From Hypomyces perniciosus (taxonomy: Eukaryota > Ascomycota > Sordariomycetes > Hypocreales > Hypocreaceae), in assembly GCA_008477525.1 (NCBI GenBank), contig SPDT01000001.1:434001-498000 (forward strand): a stretch of 64,000 bases of DNA, given 5' to 3'. Below are positions 63,482 through 64,000 of this stretch, piece by piece. The notes below the pieces were generated by a model. The model saw only the letters and a program-made list of their open reading frames with translations, had not been told where the DNA came from and searched no databases. The position numbers and the translations under genes are program-made. How positions within the stretch are numbered: position 1 is the stretch's first letter; every line of letters begins with the position of its first letter.

Positions 63482-64000
63482 TTACTCATCAGCCAGGATC
63501 TGCTGGATCTTGGCCTGTACCTTAGCCAGCTTCTCGGCCTTGGTGGCTCGGATGACCTTGTGGCTCTTGGAGATAGCCTTCCACTCCTCCTTGGTCTTCT
63601 TGGGAGCATCACCGTCAACCTTCTTGAAGGGATCGGCGCGGATCGCCTTGTGAGCCTCGGCATACAGGTCCTCAAGACCATCAGCCTCAACATCGTCCTC
63701 AATGTACTTCTGGAACTGGCTGTTGTAGCGCTCCTCGTCATCGTCGGCCAAGTTCTCCATGTACTCGGCGACGTGGCCACCATAGATGTACTTGCGGAGG
63801 ACCTCAGCGTCCAGCTCCTTGCTCTCCATGTCGTATCCAGGGAATCGCTTCTCGGAGTGGGGGATGAGGATGCCACCGTCAGAGGCGCCCTTCATGGCAC
63901 CGAAGACACGGGCACCAGTGGAGGTTCGGGTAAGACCGACATCGAGGAAGGCCTTGAATGGTCGTCGCTCGCCGTCATCGGTCTCGGTGGCCTCGGTCAG
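63482..64000 (-). CDS. rpl5: 60S ribosomal protein L5 (uL18), 3' part
   Basis: The frame is open from the stop at 63482 to the window edge, so the 5' part lies outside. Visible residues include RRPFKAFLDVGLTRTSTGAR, VFGAMKGASDGG, IPHSEKRFPGYD and YIYGGHVAEYMENL, then the basic C-terminal tail KTKEEWKAISKSHKVIRATK. L5 carries 5S rRNA with L11 into the 60S subunit. The near-exclusive use of C/G-ending codons fits a highly expressed ribosomal gene. Confidence 0.97.
   Translation of the reverse strand: MTEATETDDGERRPFKAFLDVGLTRTSTGARVFGAMKGASDGGILIPHSEKRFPGYDMESKELDAEVLRKYIYGGHVAEYMENLADDDEERYNSQFQKYIEDDVEADGLEDLYAEAHKAIRADPFKKVDGDAPKKTKEEWKAISKSHKVIRATKAEKLAKVQAKIQQILADE

Overview
The window is nuclear DNA of a filamentous ascomycete, most likely a Sordariomycete of the order Hypocreales; this placement is inferred from gene style, not from a search. 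Evidence: short spliceosomal introns (48-80 nt, GTAAGT/GTATGT-like donors, CTAAC/CTGAC branch points), housekeeping genes of fungal type, and fungus-restricted families (CFEM, fungal_trans, a filamentous-fungal P450). Long AT-richer intergenic stretches carry the recurrent 9-mers TACTCCGTA/TACGGAGTA and TACTTCGTA/TACGAAGTA. No rRNA, tRNA, transposon or CRISPR array was recognised.

Layout. 0.5-4.6 kb, minus strand: a membrane protein with an N-terminal SAP/HeH-like segment, then a microsomal P450. 6.6-10 kb, minus: trifunctional C1-tetrahydrofolate synthase with an in-frame presequence-like extension and a 21-nt microexon. 11.1-12.3 kb, plus: eIF3i. 12.8-16.4 kb, minus: ISWI ATPase. 17.4-18.2 kb, plus: uncharacterised fungal protein. 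18.6-19.3 kb, minus: Hv1-type voltage-gated proton channel. 20.1-20.8 kb, plus: nuclear poly(A)-binding protein (Pab2). 22.8-25.6 kb, plus: Rsp5-type HECT ligase. 26.5-27.4 kb, minus: complex I PSST subunit. 28.1-28.4 kb, minus: an 83-aa secreted CFEM protein visible only after splicing. 30.5-32.3 kb, plus: GT90 glycosyltransferase. 32.8-34.8 kb, minus: Gyp1-type Rab GAP. 35.7-38.7 kb, plus: Hrp1-like hnRNP with a 1.23-kb intron. 39.4-42.8 kb, minus: transcription factor with two C2H2 fingers plus a fungal_trans region. 42.8-47.9 kb: no convincing gene. 47.9-49.4 kb, minus, and 51.8-55.5 kb, plus: CTP:phosphocholine cytidylyltransferase and C2-domain phosphatidylserine decarboxylase, head to head. 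56.2-56.4 kb, minus: a small Ser-rich protein candidate. 57.7-61.5 kb, minus: leucine-rich-repeat Mhp1-like protein. 63.5-64 kb, minus: 3' part of ribosomal protein L5.

The genes are mostly unrelated housekeeping functions and there is no biosynthetic cluster. The one functional pairing is Pct1/Psd2, both in phosphatidylcholine supply. The observations most worth a second look are the dispersed intergenic palindromic 9-mers, the intron that splits the catalytic-cysteine codon of the HECT ligase, the SAP/HeH-like membrane protein, the proton channel with Arg-Arg-Lys in S4, the hidden CFEM gene, and the microexons. Exon borders were read by eye from splice consensus and frame continuity; none is backed by transcript data.
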